DNA of 64,000 bases from Pelecanus crispus (taxonomy: Eukaryota; Chordata; Aves; Pelecaniformes; Pelecanidae): contig NC_134644.1 in the NCBI RefSeq assembly GCF_030463565.1, forward strand, positions 131,375,388 through 131,439,387, in the 5' to 3' direction. Made by a program: the position numbers and the translations under genes. Within the stretch, counting starts at the first letter, position 1. Each line of letters starts with the position of its first letter. Below, piece after piece: positions 62,929 to 64,000 of this stretch. The notes below the pieces were generated by a model that did not search any database, was not told where the DNA came from, and saw only the letters and a list, made by a program, of their open reading frames with translations.

Positions 62929-62978
62929 TAAATGATACAGGAGAAATCTATTTTTTTACTGAACAAATAAACATTTGA
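62929..62978 (+). CDS. Possible terminal coding exon
   Basis: A strong acceptor (TTCATTTCTTTCTTTTTATAACAG, ending at 62928) is followed by TA, which completes Leu with the T from 62723. The frame then reads NDTGEIYFFTEQINI and ends at TGA 62976-62978. An AATAAA overlaps the end of this frame (62966-62971), which is too close to be the signal in use; another at 63863-63868 is better placed. No homology supports the short peptide, so a further exon beyond the window is equally possible. Confidence 0.35.
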
Positions 62979-64000
62979 GCATTAGAATCGAAACAGGTGA
63001 CAAGTTAGAGATGGAGTTGACTTCCTGGGTTTATTGCCCATTCTGGCCACAGATTATGGAAGCCTGGGAGATGTCTTGCTGTCAGCTATACCACAGTGTT
63101 TCCTGATTTTATAGGGAAAGCAGTAGACTTTAGAGAAGGCCTGCTTGGCAGTGCTCAGGTTCTTTATTAATGGTGTGGAATACATTGTACTTCCCCCACT
63201 AGTATATTGATTATGTGATTCTTCTGTCCCATGGTCAGATTCAAGAGCTATTGCAGTCAGAAAGCTCCCTCACTAGGGAGCTGACCTGTTCTAGTCAACG
63301 AGCCAGGACTCAGAAATTAGCTTTCAGCACACTCTGGATCACTGTCACTGGACTGTCTGCTTGCCTCTTCTCCTTCAGGAGAATTAAGTTTTTAATTTGG
63401 TGAACAACTGGTTACCAAACATAGCCAGCCTGACTTGGACTGTAACTGCAGAAAACAGTGGAATTACAGTACTTGTGTTCTTATCTGGTGGACATAGTCA
63501 CAGGGATCAAGAAATGAAATATCTCATGAAAATGCTAAACTGGACATCAGTTCAAAATTGAGAATTCGGATTTTTGCCAGACACAAGCAGAACAGGGTCA
63601 CATTGAATGCTTTTACCAGGAAAGAGAAAGTATCAAAACATATAACCAGTCTTATTAATTGTTCTATAAATATTGTGACTGAGACATACAGAAGCATTAT
63701 GAAAGTCACTGTAATGGCATCCCTACTCTTCAGTCCCTGACAAGAATATTTCTGTCACTGTGTCCTTGTAGAAACAAGGAAAGTATTTTCCTTTTTTACT
63801 TTTTGGAAGAGCAGGTTTTCAATGGAAATTCTCAACAAAGCAGGGCTTACTCATGCCATTAAAATAAAGCTAAATGTTACTTTGTTACAGGCTTGAGTTC
63901 TCCTGAATCCTTGTTACTCAGTAAAAGAAAGATAAAAAAAAGCTAATATTTTCTATGAGAGCAACCAAGATTGTCTGTTTGCCACTTCATATTGTCAGAA
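62979..64000. other. Right end of window, no exon recognised
   Basis: AT-rich sequence with an AATAAA at 63863-63868 that could polyadenylate the PLAT/trefoil transcript. No open frame here resembles PLAT or trefoil sequence. Confidence 0.45.

Noticed and set aside
1..64000. CRISPR arrays, operons, tRNA or rRNA genes
   Set aside because: None seen. The window is a vertebrate chromosome segment with spliced genes and retroelements.

Overview
The window reads as vertebrate and specifically avian DNA. It is AT-rich, carries several CR1 LINE fragments on both strands with the typical tail built on ATTCTATG-like units, and carries solo endogenous-retrovirus LTRs of a kind common in bird genomes. 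I see no bacterial-style gene organisation. Most short open frames are chance frames in intergenic DNA, introns or repeats.

Layout. From 1 to about 23,000 lies gene-poor DNA: a CR1 fragment (3345-3808), two near-identical solo LTRs with perfect 5-bp target duplications (5650-6220 and 12671-13243), a decayed third LTR-like block (about 7505-8395), a 22-G run, and a 75-bp direct repeat flanking the second LTR. From 23,020 to 33,678 is the RP1 gene (oxygen-regulated protein 1, a photoreceptor axonemal microtubule protein) on the plus strand in three coding exons: 23020-23658, 25026-25197 and 28031-33678. Joined, they give 2152 residues, very close to the length I recall for human RP1 (about 2156). 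There are two doublecortin domains at the N-terminus and a long, acidic C-terminal region ending in a coding (GAA)n tract.

From 41,621 to about 62,730 (possibly 62,978), on the same strand, lies a chain of exons with good splice sites and continuous phase. They encode two PLAT/LH2 domains, each exactly 384 nt, and then a run of beta-trefoil-like sequence. The first PLAT exon begins in the phase left open by RP1 exon 3. Exon 3 could therefore splice either to the giant terminal exon 4 (classic RP1) or past it into the PLAT/trefoil exons, giving a DCX-DCX-PLAT-PLAT-trefoil protein of roughly 805-819 residues within the window. A separate LOXHD1-like gene is the alternative. The acceptor of exon 4 has an unusually distant predicted branch point, which would suit regulated choice between the two outcomes. 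CR1 copies are concentrated in the late introns (50.1-58.7 kb).

The extended RP1-PLAT-trefoil locus is the most interesting signal here. I recall that long RP1 gene models exist in mammalian annotation, but I could not check this, so novelty is not claimed. Exon boundaries come from reading splice consensus and frame; no transcript evidence was available. The non-coding first exon and promoter of RP1 were not identified.
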